DNA of 42,159 bases. Source: Opitutales bacterium. Its GTDB lineage: Bacteria > Verrucomicrobiota > Verrucomicrobiia > Opitutales > T3Sed10-336. The notes beneath the pieces were generated by a model, which was given only the letters and a program-made list of their open reading frames with translations, had not been told where the DNA came from and did not search any database. The stretch spans positions 1 to 42,159 of the forward strand of contig JAIUMY010000018.1 of assembly GCA_022565335.1 (NCBI GenBank). Reading direction: 5' to 3'. Position 1 is the stretch's first letter. Each line of letters starts with the position of its first letter. Positions 42,142-42,159 of the stretch are shown in pieces. Made by a program: the position numbers and the translations under genes.

Positions 42142-42159
42142 TTCTGGACCGACGGGCCC

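Overview
This 42 kb window looks like a stretch of ordinary chromosome from a Verrucomicrobiota bacterium, most likely the Opitutales/Puniceicoccales side of the phylum. That placement is an inference from overall gene style: large envelope proteins with beta-propeller or FG-GAP repeats, a COG3014-YcfL-LpoB lipoprotein cassette, an archaeal/eukaryote-like EMC3/DUF106 membrane protein, a GH26-type glycosidase, short REP-like intergenic hairpins, and few strong Shine-Dalgarno sites. No rRNA, tRNA, CRISPR array, integrase or prophage was found.

Layout. 1-2168: two tandem DUF1670-like genes on the minus strand (one running off the left edge, one frameshifted) abut the 3' half of a fumarylacetoacetate-hydrolase-family gene, so they seem to have interrupted it. 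2208-2954: an exported Mn-type superoxide dismutase. 3097-6056: acyl-CoA synthetase and BASS-family transporter, 2 bp apart, converging with and overlapping glycyl-tRNA synthetase (6007-7530). 7531-8165: a gene-free stretch with two paralogous, probably non-coding RNA units, each ending in its own terminator. 8166-11019: rsmE, a DUF4126 membrane protein and a PIN-PhoH ATPase. 11054-12417: three 35-bp tandem repeats, an MFS transporter with an eroded 5' end, and a terminator. 12440-12868: a SlyD-like FKBP isomerase.

13019-21147 (minus) is an envelope-looking operon: FG-GAP protein, membrane-anchored PQQ-type propeller, orphan PEP-synthase/rifampicin-phosphotransferase-like enzyme, and an EMC3/Oxa1-superfamily-like protein with an extracytoplasmic insertion. 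21276-25512 holds an alpha/beta hydrolase, repeat-rich spacer, a membrane-anchored VWA protein, and a flavin disulfide-reductase-like enzyme divergent from an ArsR regulator across a palindromic operator. 25629-28978 (minus) is COG3014-ycfL-lpoB-thiM, predicted to regulate peptidoglycan synthesis at the outer membrane, with a thiamine-salvage kinase attached.

29552-42008 carries pdxH, a DJ-1/PfpI protein, a zinc-ribbon/transmembrane/propeller protein, a small membrane protein, MYG1-like hydrolase, a large AsmA-like protein, an ABC half-transporter, a GH26-like glycosidase and a DEDD exonuclease. The long spacers (22.1-22.6, 29.0-29.5, 40.8-41.3 and after 42.0 kb) contain several small families of repeated hairpins rather than genes.

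The strongest candidates for something undescribed are the tandem RNA pair at 7.65-8.13 kb, the DUF1670 two-gene unit interrupting a metabolic gene, and the 13-21 kb operon with the EMC3-like protein.
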